Positions 43,064-52,285 of a stretch of DNA of 64,000 nucleotides are shown here, piece after piece. Every line of letters begins with the position of its first letter. Within the stretch, counting starts at the first letter, position 1. The translations under genes and the position numbers were made by a program. The notes under the pieces were generated by a model. That model was not told the DNA's origin, searched no databases, and worked only from the letters and a program-made list of their open reading frames with translations. Source of the DNA: Eubacterium sp. 14-2 (GTDB lineage Bacteria > Bacillota > Clostridia > Lachnospirales > Lachnospiraceae); assembly GCF_000403845.2 (NCBI RefSeq), contig NZ_KE159569.1, positions 159,972 through 223,971 on the forward strand, written 5' to 3'.

Positions 43064-44038
43064 TCACCGGGTCTGCAGAAATATATATTCCTTCTGAGCC
43101 TGTTCATCCTCCGGGTAATCTTTCAGATAGGCCAGCATTTTCTCTCTGGCTGCCTCAAAATCCAGCATCCCTTCACAGGCGATGATTTCATTGCGCCGAA
43201 TCTGCTGTTCGTTAGGAGGATTTTTTACAGACAGCGCCTGCTGGTAAAACTCCAGCGCCTGGCTGTAATTTCCGGCTTCCATCTGGGTATCTCCAAGGGA
43301 AACCAGTGTGGATGTATCAGAATTATTTTTGGAAATATAGCTTTCATACAGGGCGTCGGCCTGACTGGAATTGCCTTCTGCATCGTAAACCTGCGCCATA
43401 TAAAGCAGCGCTTTCACATCTTCCTGGTTGATGGCCTGGTCCAGCTCCTTTTTTGCCTGGGCATAATCCCCCTGCAGCAGGTAGATATGGCCCCGTTCCC
43501 GGTAATCCGCTGCTTTTTTTGGTTTCTCTTTCAGAGCTTCCTTCATAACCTCCTCTGCCTCCGGAGCATACCCCGCATTCATGAGATTCTCCCAGGCAGA
43601 AACATAAATTTCATAGCCGCCGCTGTTCTCAAAGGCATTCCGGTAATCCTTCATGGCCTTTTCTTTCTCTCCCTCTTTCAGATAGATACAGCCCCGCAGA
43701 TAACTGGCTTTGGCGTCTTTTTTATCGTAATCCAGCAAAGCCCCGCAGGTAGTCAGGGCCCCTTTGGTATCTCCGGCCTGATACTGGGCCGTGGCCTTAT
43801 AGTAACAGATATCAATTTCCATATCTCCTACCACTGCCTGGGACTGATCCAGCGCTTTCTGAAAAGCCTCCGCTGCTTCTTCATAATTTCCTTCGCCCAG
43901 CTTATTAATGCCAAGCTGCCGGTACGCCTGCTGGTTTTCCAGAGCTTCTTTATCCTGACATCCCGTTAAACCCGTACTTCCCAGCAGGAAAACTGCCAGC
44001 AGCAGGGAAAACTTCTTCTTCACTCTCTCTGATTTCAT
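43064..44038 (-). CDS. TPR-repeat lipoprotein
   Basis: Probable surface lipoprotein that binds partners through tetratricopeptide repeats. From the ATG at 44038 it has 324 residues: a signal MKSERVKKKFSLLLAVFLLG with lipobox LTGC (Cys near residue 27), then about six TPR-like units such as LGEGNYEEAAEAFQKALDQ, KASYLRGCIYLKEGEKEKAM, YLLQGDYAQAKKELDQAI and MEAGNYSQALEFYQQALSV. The frame extends 43 codons further upstream into the transporter gene, without a signal sequence, so the inner start is preferred. It follows the EamA transporter gene by 55 nt and precedes the ATPase gene by 12 nt. No specific partner can be named. Confidence 0.87.
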   Translation of the reverse strand: MKSERVKKKFSLLLAVFLLGSTGLTGCQDKEALENQQAYRQLGINKLGEGNYEEAAEAFQKALDQSQAVVGDMEIDICYYKATAQYQAGDTKGALTTCGALLDYDKKDAKASYLRGCIYLKEGEKEKAMKDYRNAFENSGGYEIYVSAWENLMNAGYAPEAEEVMKEALKEKPKKAADYRERGHIYLLQGDYAQAKKELDQAINQEDVKALLYMAQVYDAEGNSSQADALYESYISKNNSDTSTLVSLGDTQMEAGNYSQALEFYQQALSVKNPPNEQQIRRNEIIACEGMLDFEAAREKMLAYLKDYPEDEQAQKEYIFLQTR

Positions 44039-44093
44039 CTGTTCTGCCCTTTCTTTCCGTCTGTTTTTCACCTGCTCTGTCGTTCCGGAACCT

Positions 44094-45113
44094 TCAGACA
44101 GTTCCTGCTCCCCTGCGCTTTTCCTGTGCCGAAGTTCCGGGAATCTGTGCCAGAATAATGGCCGCAAACATCAGCACACATCCAATGGTTTCCTGCAAAG
44201 TCATGCGCTGTCCTAACAGTACCAGTCCTGCCAGCACGGAAATCACAGACTCCAGGCTGAGTATCAGTGCCGCCACTGTGGGGTTCATTCCTTTCTGTCC
44301 CACAATCTGCAGGGTGTAGGCTACTCCGCAGGACAATACGCCAGCATAGAGAACAGGCTGCCATGCCGCCAGAATATCCGTAAGACATGGTTCCTCAGCA
44401 AGGAACATCCCAATTCCGGACAGCAGGCCGGAAACCCAGAACTGAATACAGGACATTTTTACTCCGTCCACCCGTTCCGTAAAATAATCAATCACCAGAA
44501 TATGCACTGAAAACAGAAGAGCCCCGATAAATACCAGAAAATCTCCTTTTCCAATGGGAATGTCCGTAATCAGCCGTTCCTGTACCTTTTGTCCGGCGGA
44601 ACCTGACATGCACAGAAAATACAGTCCTGTCAGCGCCAGAACTACACCGGCCCACAGAGTCCATCCGCATTTCTTATGAAAAAACAGCCCCAGAATGGGA
44701 ACCAGCACAATATAAAAGGCAGTGATAAATCCTGCTTTTCCCACTGTGGTATAAGCAATTCCCACCTGCTGGAAATTGGTGGCCAGGCACAGCAGAATCC
44801 CGCAGAGGATTCCTCCTGCTGCCAGTGTTCTGCTGTCAGATTTTTTTTCTGTAATGCCTGACCGTACCTTACTTTTCCATGGCTGTCCCGGCCGGCACAT
44901 CTCTCTGTTTTCAGACTTTCTGCCCTGGCTGCCGTATTTTTCCAGAAACCAGATACAGGGAATCAGCACCGCGCCGCCCAAAAGGGACCGGACGCAGTTA
45001 AAGGTCAGGGGTCCCACATAATCCATTCCCACGCTCTGAGCCACAAAAGCAACGCCCCAGATAAAGGCAGTCAGCAACAGCAGCAGGGAATGTTTTATCT
45101 GTAATTTATCCAT
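44094..45113 (-). CDS. EamA/DMT family transporter
   Basis: A drug/metabolite transporter superfamily protein with about ten membrane spans in two EamA repeats, 339 residues. The first repeat begins KHSLLLLLTAFIWGVAFVAQ, and the second includes FLVFIGALLFSVHILVIDYF, ending with PTVAALILSLESVISVLAGL. A positively charged loop (RKSENREMCRPGQPWKSKVR) of about 25 residues sits after span 2, longer than usual. The substrate is unknown; relatives export amino acids, purines or sugars. It lies 8 nt after the glgP stop and before the TPR lipoprotein, on the same strand, so read-through is likely. Confidence 0.88.
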   Translation of the reverse strand: MDKLQIKHSLLLLLTAFIWGVAFVAQSVGMDYVGPLTFNCVRSLLGGAVLIPCIWFLEKYGSQGRKSENREMCRPGQPWKSKVRSGITEKKSDSRTLAAGGILCGILLCLATNFQQVGIAYTTVGKAGFITAFYIVLVPILGLFFHKKCGWTLWAGVVLALTGLYFLCMSGSAGQKVQERLITDIPIGKGDFLVFIGALLFSVHILVIDYFTERVDGVKMSCIQFWVSGLLSGIGMFLAEEPCLTDILAAWQPVLYAGVLSCGVAYTLQIVGQKGMNPTVAALILSLESVISVLAGLVLLGQRMTLQETIGCVLMFAAIILAQIPGTSAQEKRRGAGTV

Positions 45114-45121
45114 ATATTTCC

Positions 45122-47587
45122 TTATTTCGGCAGTTCAACTTTTATTTTGTCCAGATGCCAGATATCGTCCACATACTCCTGAATGGTACGATCGGAAGTG
45201 AACTTGCCGGAATGGGCTGTATTCAGCATGGCCATCTTCGCCCATCTCTTTTCATCCCGGTATGCCTGCTCCACCTTTTCCTGCGCCTGTGCATAGGAAC
45301 GGAAATCTTTCAGAATGAAATAGGTATCTGCATACTGAGTATCCAGCTTATTCAGCAGAGAATTATACAGGGGACGGAACAGCTCCGTATCATTATGGGA
45401 ATACATTCCGTTAATCAGCTGCATCAGTACCTGACGGATATCCTGGTCTGTGTTGAAAATATGCATGGGGTCATAATCACGTTTCTGCTCATGATCAATG
45501 ACTTCCTGAGAACTCATTCCGAAAATAAAAGCATTTTCCTCGCCTACTTCTTCCACAATTTCCACGTTCGCACCATCCATGGTTCCCAGTGTAACAGCTC
45601 CGTTCAGCATAAATTTCATGTTACCGGTTCCGGATGCTTCCTTGCTGGCAGTGGAAATCTGTTCAGACACATCTGCCGCTGCAAAAATCCATTCTGCAGT
45701 AGATACTTTATAGTCTTCAATAAACACCACTTTGAGTTTTCCATTGATGGAAGCGTCATTGTTGATTATCTCTGCCACGCTGTTAATCAGCTTGATGGTA
45801 AGTTTGGCAATGCGATAGCCTGCCGCTGCTTTTGCTCCGAAAATAAAGGTTCTCGGATAGAAATCCATTTCCGGATGTTCTTTGATTTTATTGTACAGAT
45901 ACATCACATGCAGAATATTCAGAAGCTGGCGTTTGTACTCATGGAGACGTTTTACCTGTACGTCAAAAATGGAACGGGGATCCACATTGATCCCGTTGTG
46001 TTCACGGATATAAGCTGCCAGGCGCAGTTTGTTCTGGTATTTGATGTTCATGAACTCCTGCTGCGCTTTTTCATCTTCCGCATAAACAGCCAGTCTGGAC
46101 AGATGGGGCAGATTGGTTACCCAGTCATCGCCAATATATTTGTTGACCCATTCCGCCAGCAGAGGATTGCCATGGTACAGGAATCTTCTCTGGGTAATTC
46201 CGTTGGTCTTATTATTAAATTTCTCCGGGAACATCTGGTAGAACTCATGCAGCTCCTGGTTTTTCAGGATTTCCGTATGCAGTCTTGCCACACCGTTGAC
46301 AGAGCAGCCTGCTGCAATGGCAAGATGAGCCATTTTTACCTGGCCATCATAAATAATCGCCATCTTCTGGACTTTATAACGGTCTCCTGGGAATTTCTTT
46401 TCAATATCCAGAATAAACCGGCGGTTAATTTCCTCGATAATCTGATAAATTCTGGGAAGCAGTCTGGAGAAAATCTCAATGGGCCATTTTTCCAGTGCTT
46501 CAGACATAATGGTATGGTTGGTGTATGCACATGTTTTTGTGGTGATTGCCCATGCTTCTTCCCATTCCATATTTTCCTCGTCCAGAAGGATCCGCATCAG
46601 CTCTGCCACTGCCACGGTTGGGTGGGTATCATTTAACTGAATCGCCACTTTTTCCGGCAGCTTATGCAAATCCGTATGATATTTTTTGTAGCGGGCCACT
46701 GCACGCTGTACACTGGCAGATACAAAGAAATACTGCTGCTTTAAGCGCAGTTCTTTTCCCTGAATATGATTGTCATTGGGATAGAGCACTTCCACCAGAT
46801 TCCGGGCAAGATTTTCCTGCTCCACTGCCTTTTTATAATCGCCCTTGTCAAATGCGTCCAGCTCAAAATACTTTTCCGGCTCCGCATCCCATGCAATCAG
46901 CACATTGACCATATTGTTGTTGTAACCTACCACCGGCATATCGTAGGGAACCGCACGGACAGACTGGTATCCTTCATGGATAAATCTGGTTTTTCCGTTG
47001 GCGTCTCCTTCTGAGCGCACATAGCCTCCGAATTTTACCTGGAAGGTATGCTCCGGCCGGCGCATTTCAAAGGGATAACCGTCTTTCAGCCAGTTATCCG
47101 GCTCTTCCATCTGAAATCCGTCTTTGATTTTCTGGCGGAACAGTCCATAGCGATAACGAATGCCGCATCCGTATGCTCCATAGCCCAGAGTTGCAAGAGA
47201 TTCCATGAAACATGCTGCAAGCCTTCCCAGACCGCCGTTTCCCAATGCCGGATCCGGCTCCTGGTCTTCGATTACATTCAGATCAAATCCGATTTCTTCC
47301 AGTGCTTCTTTTACTTCCTTGTATGCAGTCAGGTTTATCAGGTTATTTCCCAGAGCCCGGCCCATCAGAAATTCCATGGACATGTAATACACAATCTTCG
47401 GGTCTTCTTTTTCAAAAGTCTTCTGTGTTGCCAGCCACTGGTCGATAATAACTTCCTTCACTGCCTGAGATACCGCCTGATATACCTCCTGCTGAGAAGC
47501 CTCCTCCAGCGTCTTGCGGTAAAGATTCTTTACGTTGTCCTTAATCTCCTGAATAAACTTTTCCTTTTCAAACATCTTGTTCTGCAT
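45122..47587 (-). CDS. glgP: Glycogen/maltodextrin phosphorylase
   Basis: Releases glucose-1-phosphate from alpha-1,4-glucans with phosphate and pyridoxal phosphate. The 821-residue GT35 enzyme includes LAACFMESLATLGYGAYGCG, QLNDTHPTVAVAELMRILLD and the PLP lysine K658 in EASGTGNMKF. The ATG at 47587 has AAGGAG upstream and begins MQNKMFEKEKFIQEIKDNVK; the frame stays open to 47674 into the ileS end. No glycogen synthesis genes are close. With malQ and the maltodextrin importer in the same window it can drive maltodextrin breakdown; which polymer it uses in the cell is inferred. Confidence 0.97.
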   Translation of the reverse strand: MQNKMFEKEKFIQEIKDNVKNLYRKTLEEASQQEVYQAVSQAVKEVIIDQWLATQKTFEKEDPKIVYYMSMEFLMGRALGNNLINLTAYKEVKEALEEIGFDLNVIEDQEPDPALGNGGLGRLAACFMESLATLGYGAYGCGIRYRYGLFRQKIKDGFQMEEPDNWLKDGYPFEMRRPEHTFQVKFGGYVRSEGDANGKTRFIHEGYQSVRAVPYDMPVVGYNNNMVNVLIAWDAEPEKYFELDAFDKGDYKKAVEQENLARNLVEVLYPNDNHIQGKELRLKQQYFFVSASVQRAVARYKKYHTDLHKLPEKVAIQLNDTHPTVAVAELMRILLDEENMEWEEAWAITTKTCAYTNHTIMSEALEKWPIEIFSRLLPRIYQIIEEINRRFILDIEKKFPGDRYKVQKMAIIYDGQVKMAHLAIAAGCSVNGVARLHTEILKNQELHEFYQMFPEKFNNKTNGITQRRFLYHGNPLLAEWVNKYIGDDWVTNLPHLSRLAVYAEDEKAQQEFMNIKYQNKLRLAAYIREHNGINVDPRSIFDVQVKRLHEYKRQLLNILHVMYLYNKIKEHPEMDFYPRTFIFGAKAAAGYRIAKLTIKLINSVAEIINNDASINGKLKVVFIEDYKVSTAEWIFAAADVSEQISTASKEASGTGNMKFMLNGAVTLGTMDGANVEIVEEVGEENAFIFGMSSQEVIDHEQKRDYDPMHIFNTDQDIRQVLMQLINGMYSHNDTELFRPLYNSLLNKLDTQYADTYFILKDFRSYAQAQEKVEQAYRDEKRWAKMAMLNTAHSGKFTSDRTIQEYVDDIWHLDKIKVELPK

Positions 47588-47625
47588 TGTTATCTCCTTC
47601 CTCTCTGGTGCCTCCGTCTTAAAAG

Positions 47626-50600
47626 TCACACCTTTTCCACTCCAAGTACCACAGATTCTCCATTGATATCCCATGTTTCCGAATGGCCTTTTATCTCAGA
47701 CCCGGTAATATCCACAGCCAGCACCTCGGACTGGATCTGTCCGCCGAACTCTCTGAAGATTTTATCTATGGTTTCTTCTGCCTGGTAGAAAACGTGAATC
47801 TTATCCATTACTTCAAACCCTGCCTTTTTGCGCATGGTCTGAATCTTACTGATCAGCTCCCGGACAAAGCCCTCTGCTATCAGCTCCGGCGTCAGGCTGG
47901 TGTCCAGTACAACAGTCACCTCATTGTCTCCTTCTGTCACATAGCCTTCCTGCTGAGTCATAGTAATAAGAAGGTCCTCCTCACATAATACAACGTCTGC
48001 ATTTACGCTGTCAAGGGTAATACTTCCTTTGGATTTCAGTTCCGCCATGGCCTGATTGCCGTTTAATTCTCCCAGAGCCTGCTGAATCTGCTTCAAATAT
48101 TTCCCGTACTTTGGTCCTACGGTGCGAAGCTGAGGCTTGAACGTATAATCTGTGAAGCTGCTCACATCCTCTGTAAAGGCCACTTTTTTGATGTTCAGCT
48201 CATCTTTTATAATATCCGTAAACAGCTCCGGAAGTTCCTGAGACGCTTTTACAAACATGGTGCCGATGGGCTGGCGGTTTTTGATATTTGCGGTATTTCT
48301 GCAGGCCCTTCCCATCACCACAATTTTCAGTACAGCTTCCATATTTTTCTCCAGCTCCGTATCCATCAGAGCTTTCTCTGCCTCCGGAAAATCACACAGA
48401 TGGACGCTTTCCGGCGCGGAACTGTCAATGCTGCATACCAGATTCCGGTAGATATCCTCTGACATAAAAGGAATCATGGGCGCCGCTGCCCTGCTGACCG
48501 TTACCAGAGCGGTGTACAGTGTCATATACGCATTGATTTTATCCTGTTCCATGCCTTTTGCCCAGAACCGCTCCCGGCTTCTGCGCACATACCAGTTACT
48601 CATATCATCCGTAAATTCCTGCAATGCCCTTGCTGCCTCCGGAATACGGTAATTTCCAAGATGACCGTCCACCTGGGCCACCATGGTATTCAGTCTGGAC
48701 AGAAGCCATTTGTCCATTACAGACAGTTTTTCATATTCCAGTGCATATTTTGTGGCGTCAAAGTTATCAATGTTGGCATACAGTACAAAAAACGCATAGG
48801 TATTCCACAGAGTTCCCATAAATTTACTCTGTCCTTCCTGCACCACTTTTCCATGGAACCGGTTGGGCAGCCAGGGTGCGGAGTTGATGTAGAAATACCA
48901 GCGGATGGCGTCTGCACCGTAAGTTTCCAGCGCCTCGAAGGGGTCAACGGCGTTTCCTTTGGACTTGCTCATTTTCTGACCGTTTTCATCCTGTACATGA
49001 CCCAGAACAATTACATTTTCATAAGGGGCTTTGTTAAACAGCAAAGTAGACTCTGCCAGCAGAGAATAAAACCATCCCCTGGTCTGATCCACCGCTTCGG
49101 AAATAAAATCTGCCGGGAACTGCTGTTCAAATACTTCCTTATTTTCAAATGGATAATGATGCTGGGCAAAGGGCATGGCTCCGGAGTCAAACCAGCAGTC
49201 AATCACTTCCGGTACACGATACATTTCCTTCCCGCATTCGGGGCATTTGATGGTCACTGCGTCAATATAAGGACGGTGCAGTTCTATTTCTTCCGGACAG
49301 TTTTCTGACATCTCTTTTAATTCCGCAATGCTTCCGATGGAATGCATATGGCCGCATTCGCATTCCCAGATGTTCAGAGGAGTTCCCCAGTAACGGTTTC
49401 TGGAAATTCCCCAGTCCTGTACATTTTCCAGCCAGTCTCCGAACCGGCCTTTGCCGATATTTTCCGGAATCCAGTTGATGGTATTGTTATTGCGGATTAA
49501 ATCCTCCTTCACTTCGGTCATTTTGATAAACCAGGATTCTCTTGCATAGTAAATCAGCGGCGTATCACAGCGCCAGCAGTGAGGATACTCATGCTCAAAC
49601 TTCGGCGCGTCAAATAACAGTTTCCGGTCTTCCAGATCCTGTAAAATCATGGGGTCCGCTTTTTTGCAGAAAGTACCTGCAAAGGGCGCTCCCTCTGTCA
49701 GTTCTCCCTTTCCATTGACAAACTGTACGAAAGGCAGGTCATATTTCCTTCCCACTTTGGAGTCATCCTCACCGAAAGCCGGGGCAATATGCACGATTCC
49801 CGTACCGTCTGTCATGGTAACGTAACTGTCGCAGGTTACAAAATGGGCTTTCTTATGCTGCTTTTCGGCTGCCTCTTTCGCTCCTTCATACAGAGATTCA
49901 TATTCCCGGTATTCCAGATCCGTTCCTTTGAAAGTTTCCAGTATTTCATACGCTTTTGCTCCGGACTCCTGCTGTTCTTTATTCAACAGTGTTCCCATCA
50001 CTTTATCCAGTAGTGCCTCTGCCATATAATATACCATACCGTCAGCAGCCTTAATCTTACAGTAGGTTTCCTCCGGATTTACACAGAGCGCAAGATTGGA
50101 AGGCAGCGTCCAGGGGGTGGTGGTCCATGCCAGGAAGTAAGCATCTTCCTCTTTTACCTTAAACCGTACAATGGCAGAACGCTCTTTTACGGTTTTATAG
50201 CCCTGGGCCACTTCCTGGGCAGAAAGAGGCGTACCGCATCGGGGACAGTAAGGCACAATTTTGAAACCTTTGTACAGTAATTTCCGGTTCCAGATTTCTT
50301 TTAACGCCCACCACTCTGATTCAATAAAATCATTGTGATACGTTACATAGGGGTCGTCCATATCGGCCCAGAATCCCACGGTGCCGGAGAAATCCTCCCA
50401 CATCCCCTTGTATTTCCAGACACTTTCTTTACATTTATCTATAAAAGGCTCTAACCCGTATGCTTCTATCTGGTCTTTTCCGTCCAGTCCCAGCAGTTTC
50501 TCCACTTCCAGCTCCACCGGAAGCCCATGGGTGTCCCATCCTGCTTTCCGGGGTACCATCTTTCCTTTCATGGTCTGATATCTGGGAATCATATCCTTGA

Positions 50601-50790
50601 TTACACGGGTCAGTACATGGCCGATATGAGGTTTTCCATTGGCAGTGGGAGGCCCGTCATAAAAGGTATAGATCTCCCCTTCCTTCCTGTTTTCCATACT
50701 TTTTCGGAAAATATCATGGTCTTTCCAGAACTTTTCCGTCTGTTTCTCTCTTTCCACAAAGCTCATATTTTTTTCTACTTTGCTGTACAT
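47626..50790 (-). CDS. ileS: Isoleucyl-tRNA synthetase
   Basis: Charges tRNA-Ile and edits valine. The 1054-residue class I enzyme has the HIGH motif in ANGKPHIGHVLTRV, the KMSKS loop in DENGQKMSKSKGNAVDPF, the editing domain WTTTPWTLPSN and the tRNA-binding YVRRSRERFW block. The long C-terminal region without a terminal Zn ribbon marks the eukaryote-like type 2 IleRS found in many Clostridia, which is often less sensitive to mupirocin (family knowledge). GGAG lies 9 nt before the ATG. A T-box leader and a repeat-borne terminator-like hairpin precede it. Its end is separated from glgP by 38 nt. Confidence 0.97.
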   Translation of the reverse strand: MYSKVEKNMSFVEREKQTEKFWKDHDIFRKSMENRKEGEIYTFYDGPPTANGKPHIGHVLTRVIKDMIPRYQTMKGKMVPRKAGWDTHGLPVELEVEKLLGLDGKDQIEAYGLEPFIDKCKESVWKYKGMWEDFSGTVGFWADMDDPYVTYHNDFIESEWWALKEIWNRKLLYKGFKIVPYCPRCGTPLSAQEVAQGYKTVKERSAIVRFKVKEEDAYFLAWTTTPWTLPSNLALCVNPEETYCKIKAADGMVYYMAEALLDKVMGTLLNKEQQESGAKAYEILETFKGTDLEYREYESLYEGAKEAAEKQHKKAHFVTCDSYVTMTDGTGIVHIAPAFGEDDSKVGRKYDLPFVQFVNGKGELTEGAPFAGTFCKKADPMILQDLEDRKLLFDAPKFEHEYPHCWRCDTPLIYYARESWFIKMTEVKEDLIRNNNTINWIPENIGKGRFGDWLENVQDWGISRNRYWGTPLNIWECECGHMHSIGSIAELKEMSENCPEEIELHRPYIDAVTIKCPECGKEMYRVPEVIDCWFDSGAMPFAQHHYPFENKEVFEQQFPADFISEAVDQTRGWFYSLLAESTLLFNKAPYENVIVLGHVQDENGQKMSKSKGNAVDPFEALETYGADAIRWYFYINSAPWLPNRFHGKVVQEGQSKFMGTLWNTYAFFVLYANIDNFDATKYALEYEKLSVMDKWLLSRLNTMVAQVDGHLGNYRIPEAARALQEFTDDMSNWYVRRSRERFWAKGMEQDKINAYMTLYTALVTVSRAAAPMIPFMSEDIYRNLVCSIDSSAPESVHLCDFPEAEKALMDTELEKNMEAVLKIVVMGRACRNTANIKNRQPIGTMFVKASQELPELFTDIIKDELNIKKVAFTEDVSSFTDYTFKPQLRTVGPKYGKYLKQIQQALGELNGNQAMAELKSKGSITLDSVNADVVLCEEDLLITMTQQEGYVTEGDNEVTVVLDTSLTPELIAEGFVRELISKIQTMRKKAGFEVMDKIHVFYQAEETIDKIFREFGGQIQSEVLAVDITGSEIKGHSETWDINGESVVLGVEKV

Positions 50791-50810
50791 GAGTCATTTC
50801 TCCTTTCGAT

Positions 50811-50838
50811 AAAAAAGAATCCTGCTTTGCAGGATTCT
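50811..50838 (-). terminator. Terminator-like hairpin directly before ileS
   Basis: On the minus strand AGAATCCTGC, a 3-base loop, GCAGGATTCT and then six Ts form a perfect intrinsic terminator. It sits about 10 nt before the ileS Shine-Dalgarno. It is the outer hairpin of composite repeat copy 4. Confidence 0.75.
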
Positions 50839-50957
50839 CCGCGCGCGAGCGGATTGCGCAGCAATAAACATAAACCCCGCGGGCTGCGCATCTTACTTTT
50901 ATCTTATAGGAAGACACTTTCACGCTTTAGCGTGGCAAGGTCTTTCCTATAAGATAA
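50811..50957. repeat. Composite repeat, copy 4, inside the ileS leader
   Basis: Contains the outer AGAATCCTGC hairpin, CCGCGCGCGAGC, core arms TTGCGCAG/CTGCGCA with CAATAAACATAAACCCCGCG, and a long hairpin TTATCTTATAGGAAGAC (50899-50915) with GTCTTTCCTATAAGATAA (50940-50957). It fills the whole interval between the T-box terminator and ileS. Confidence 0.88.
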
Positions 50958-50961
50958 AAAA

Positions 50962-51245
50962 GCCCCGTCCTGTAAAAGGACGAGGCCATTGCATCGTTTA
51001 CCACCTGTTACATCATACTTTGACCGGAAAACAATATGACCGGCCAGCATACGCGATTCCCGTAACGGGGGAATATTCCGGCTCTGCCTACTGTTCTCTC
51101 ACGGACTGTCTGTCCCGCAGCGGAAGTTCAGCAAAGCGACTGGAAGTGATATTCAGACAGCTTCTACTGATACCGGCTCACACCCGCCCGGCTCGCTGTA
51201 ACGTTGGAATGCTGTCCTACTGTCTTCGTCATCGTCTTTAAATAT
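50962..51245 (-). promoter_or_regulatory. T-box leader for ileS (ATC specifier)
   Basis: Minus strand order: GATGACGAAGACAGTA (stem I base, AGTA), GAGCCGGGCGGGTGTGAG, AGTAGAAGCTGTC, then the specifier loop GAATATCAC with ATC (Ile) at 51148-51150. Further down are ACAGGTGGTAAACG (51008-50995) and the terminator GCCTCGTCCT/AGGACGGGGC with six Ts (50986-50962). TGGT can pair with the tRNA 3' end; ACGA/UCGT plus AGG/CCT can build the antiterminator. Uncharged tRNA-Ile should allow read-through. The bulge reads TGGTAAA instead of the usual TGGNACC. Confidence 0.92.
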
Positions 51246-51267
51246 CATGTTCCACAAAACCGTAATT

Positions 51268-51296
51268 ATTATAAAGGCTGCCTGTTTTCCTGTCAA
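51268..51296 (-). promoter_or_regulatory. Promoter of the ileS T-box transcript
   Basis: TTGACA (51291-51296) and TATAAT (51268-51273) on the minus strand have a 17-bp spacer, just before the T-box. Confidence 0.88.
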
Positions 51297-51344
51297 TACC
51301 AAAGTATATATTCCACTGACACAGAAGTGTATCTTATTTTTATT

Positions 51345-51695
51345 CTACATTCCCTGCATCTGCTGTATCTGCTGCACATACTCCTGCATAAATTCCTGAT
51401 AGAATCCGGTACTCTCAAGATAGCTGCCCCACAGGGTCAGTGCAATAAACAGAATCAGCCCGATGGAAGAACATACAATACCTGCAATTGCCATTCCTTT
51501 GGCTGTACCCTTCTGAATCTGCAGAATACCAAGCACAATGGATACTACCGCCAGCGGAATACAGGTGCACCATATGCAGCAGGTAATCAGTGCAATGATA
51601 CCACAGACCATGGATGCAATTCCAAATCCGGAACCAGGCGGCTTATAATCCGGCGCCTGAAAGTCGTTATTAAATGTGTTATTTTCGTCACTCAT
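51345..51695 (-). CDS. DUF4190 domain membrane protein
   Basis: A 116-residue membrane protein. The N-terminus MSDENNTFNNDFQAPDYKPP is Asn/Pro-rich and disordered. It is followed by two spans, GIASMVCGIIALITCCIWCT with LAVVSIVLGILQI, and a GMAIAGIVCSSIGLILFIAL segment. The small-residue pattern GxxSMVxGIxAL and KGTAKGMAIAGIVCS is typical of DUF4190. The C-terminal part includes FYQEFMQEYVQQIQQMQGM. AGGAGG lies upstream of the ATG. Function unknown; family members are often called membrane proteins of unknown role. It is transcribed toward the ileS promoter and could read through into that leader. Confidence 0.85.
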   Translation of the reverse strand: MSDENNTFNNDFQAPDYKPPGSGFGIASMVCGIIALITCCIWCTCIPLAVVSIVLGILQIQKGTAKGMAIAGIVCSSIGLILFIALTLWGSYLESTGFYQEFMQEYVQQIQQMQGM

Positions 51696-51907
51696 GTCAA
51701 ATCCTCCTCTATATCTGAGTGCAGCTTTCCTCTCTCTGAGGAAAACCTGATTTTCATACAGGAAATTCTTTCAGATTTCCCATACAAACAGTGGCCGGCG
51801 GTGATGAGATTTGCTGCTCCCGGCCGCCCGCACACAGAATGCTCACAGAGCATTCACTCGTATCATGCTTTATTATACCAGACCCAATTTTACAATACAA
51901 GAAAAAT

Positions 51908-52258
51908 TTATATGGATTCCCTGGTTCTTTTCGCAGCTTTCATTCTGGCTATCATCATCAGTTCTTCCTGGTCCTCTGCCCCCATAATATTGAAATATTC
52001 CAGCAGCAGTTCTTCTCTCCTGGAAAAATCTGCGGACACGCAATTCTCCTGGGCAGAAATATCCCCGGTCAGGAGATATTCCATGGTCACATTAAAATAT
52101 TGGGCAAATTTATACAGCGTATCACTGGCAGGCATCTGGGTGCCTTTCAAAATCCTGCTGACAGTAGACGTATTAACAGCGACTGCCTGTGCAAGCTCCA
52201 CTGCTTTTATATTTTTTCTTTTCATTAAACAGGACAATCTATCTGTTATTGATTCCAT
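51908..52258 (-). CDS. XRE family transcriptional regulator
   Basis: A 116-residue DNA-binding protein. Residues 10-62 form a Cro/CI helix-turn-helix with AVELAQAVAVNTSTVSRILK, then YFNVTMEYLLTGD. The C-terminal part (REELLLEYFNIMGAEDQEEL, MMIARMKAAKRTRES) is helical and probably dimerises. The ATG at 52258 follows CTGGAG by 6 nt; an upstream in-frame ATG at 52294 would add residues without support. It is divergent from the secreted-protein gene. Two palindromes, TGCGTACACGCA and TTGCG/CGCAA, lie between them, the second within the other gene's promoter spacer. Control of that gene and itself is inferred. Confidence 0.85.
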   Translation of the reverse strand: MESITDRLSCLMKRKNIKAVELAQAVAVNTSTVSRILKGTQMPASDTLYKFAQYFNVTMEYLLTGDISAQENCVSADFSRREELLLEYFNIMGAEDQEELMMIARMKAAKRTRESI

Positions 52259-52285
52259 AATATGCTCCAGATTCCACAAAATATA

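Noticed and set aside
45155..46636. Plus-strand open frame (493 codons)
   Set aside because: Antisense to glgP, whose catalytic residues are intact. No start signal, and the composition is typical of a shadow frame.
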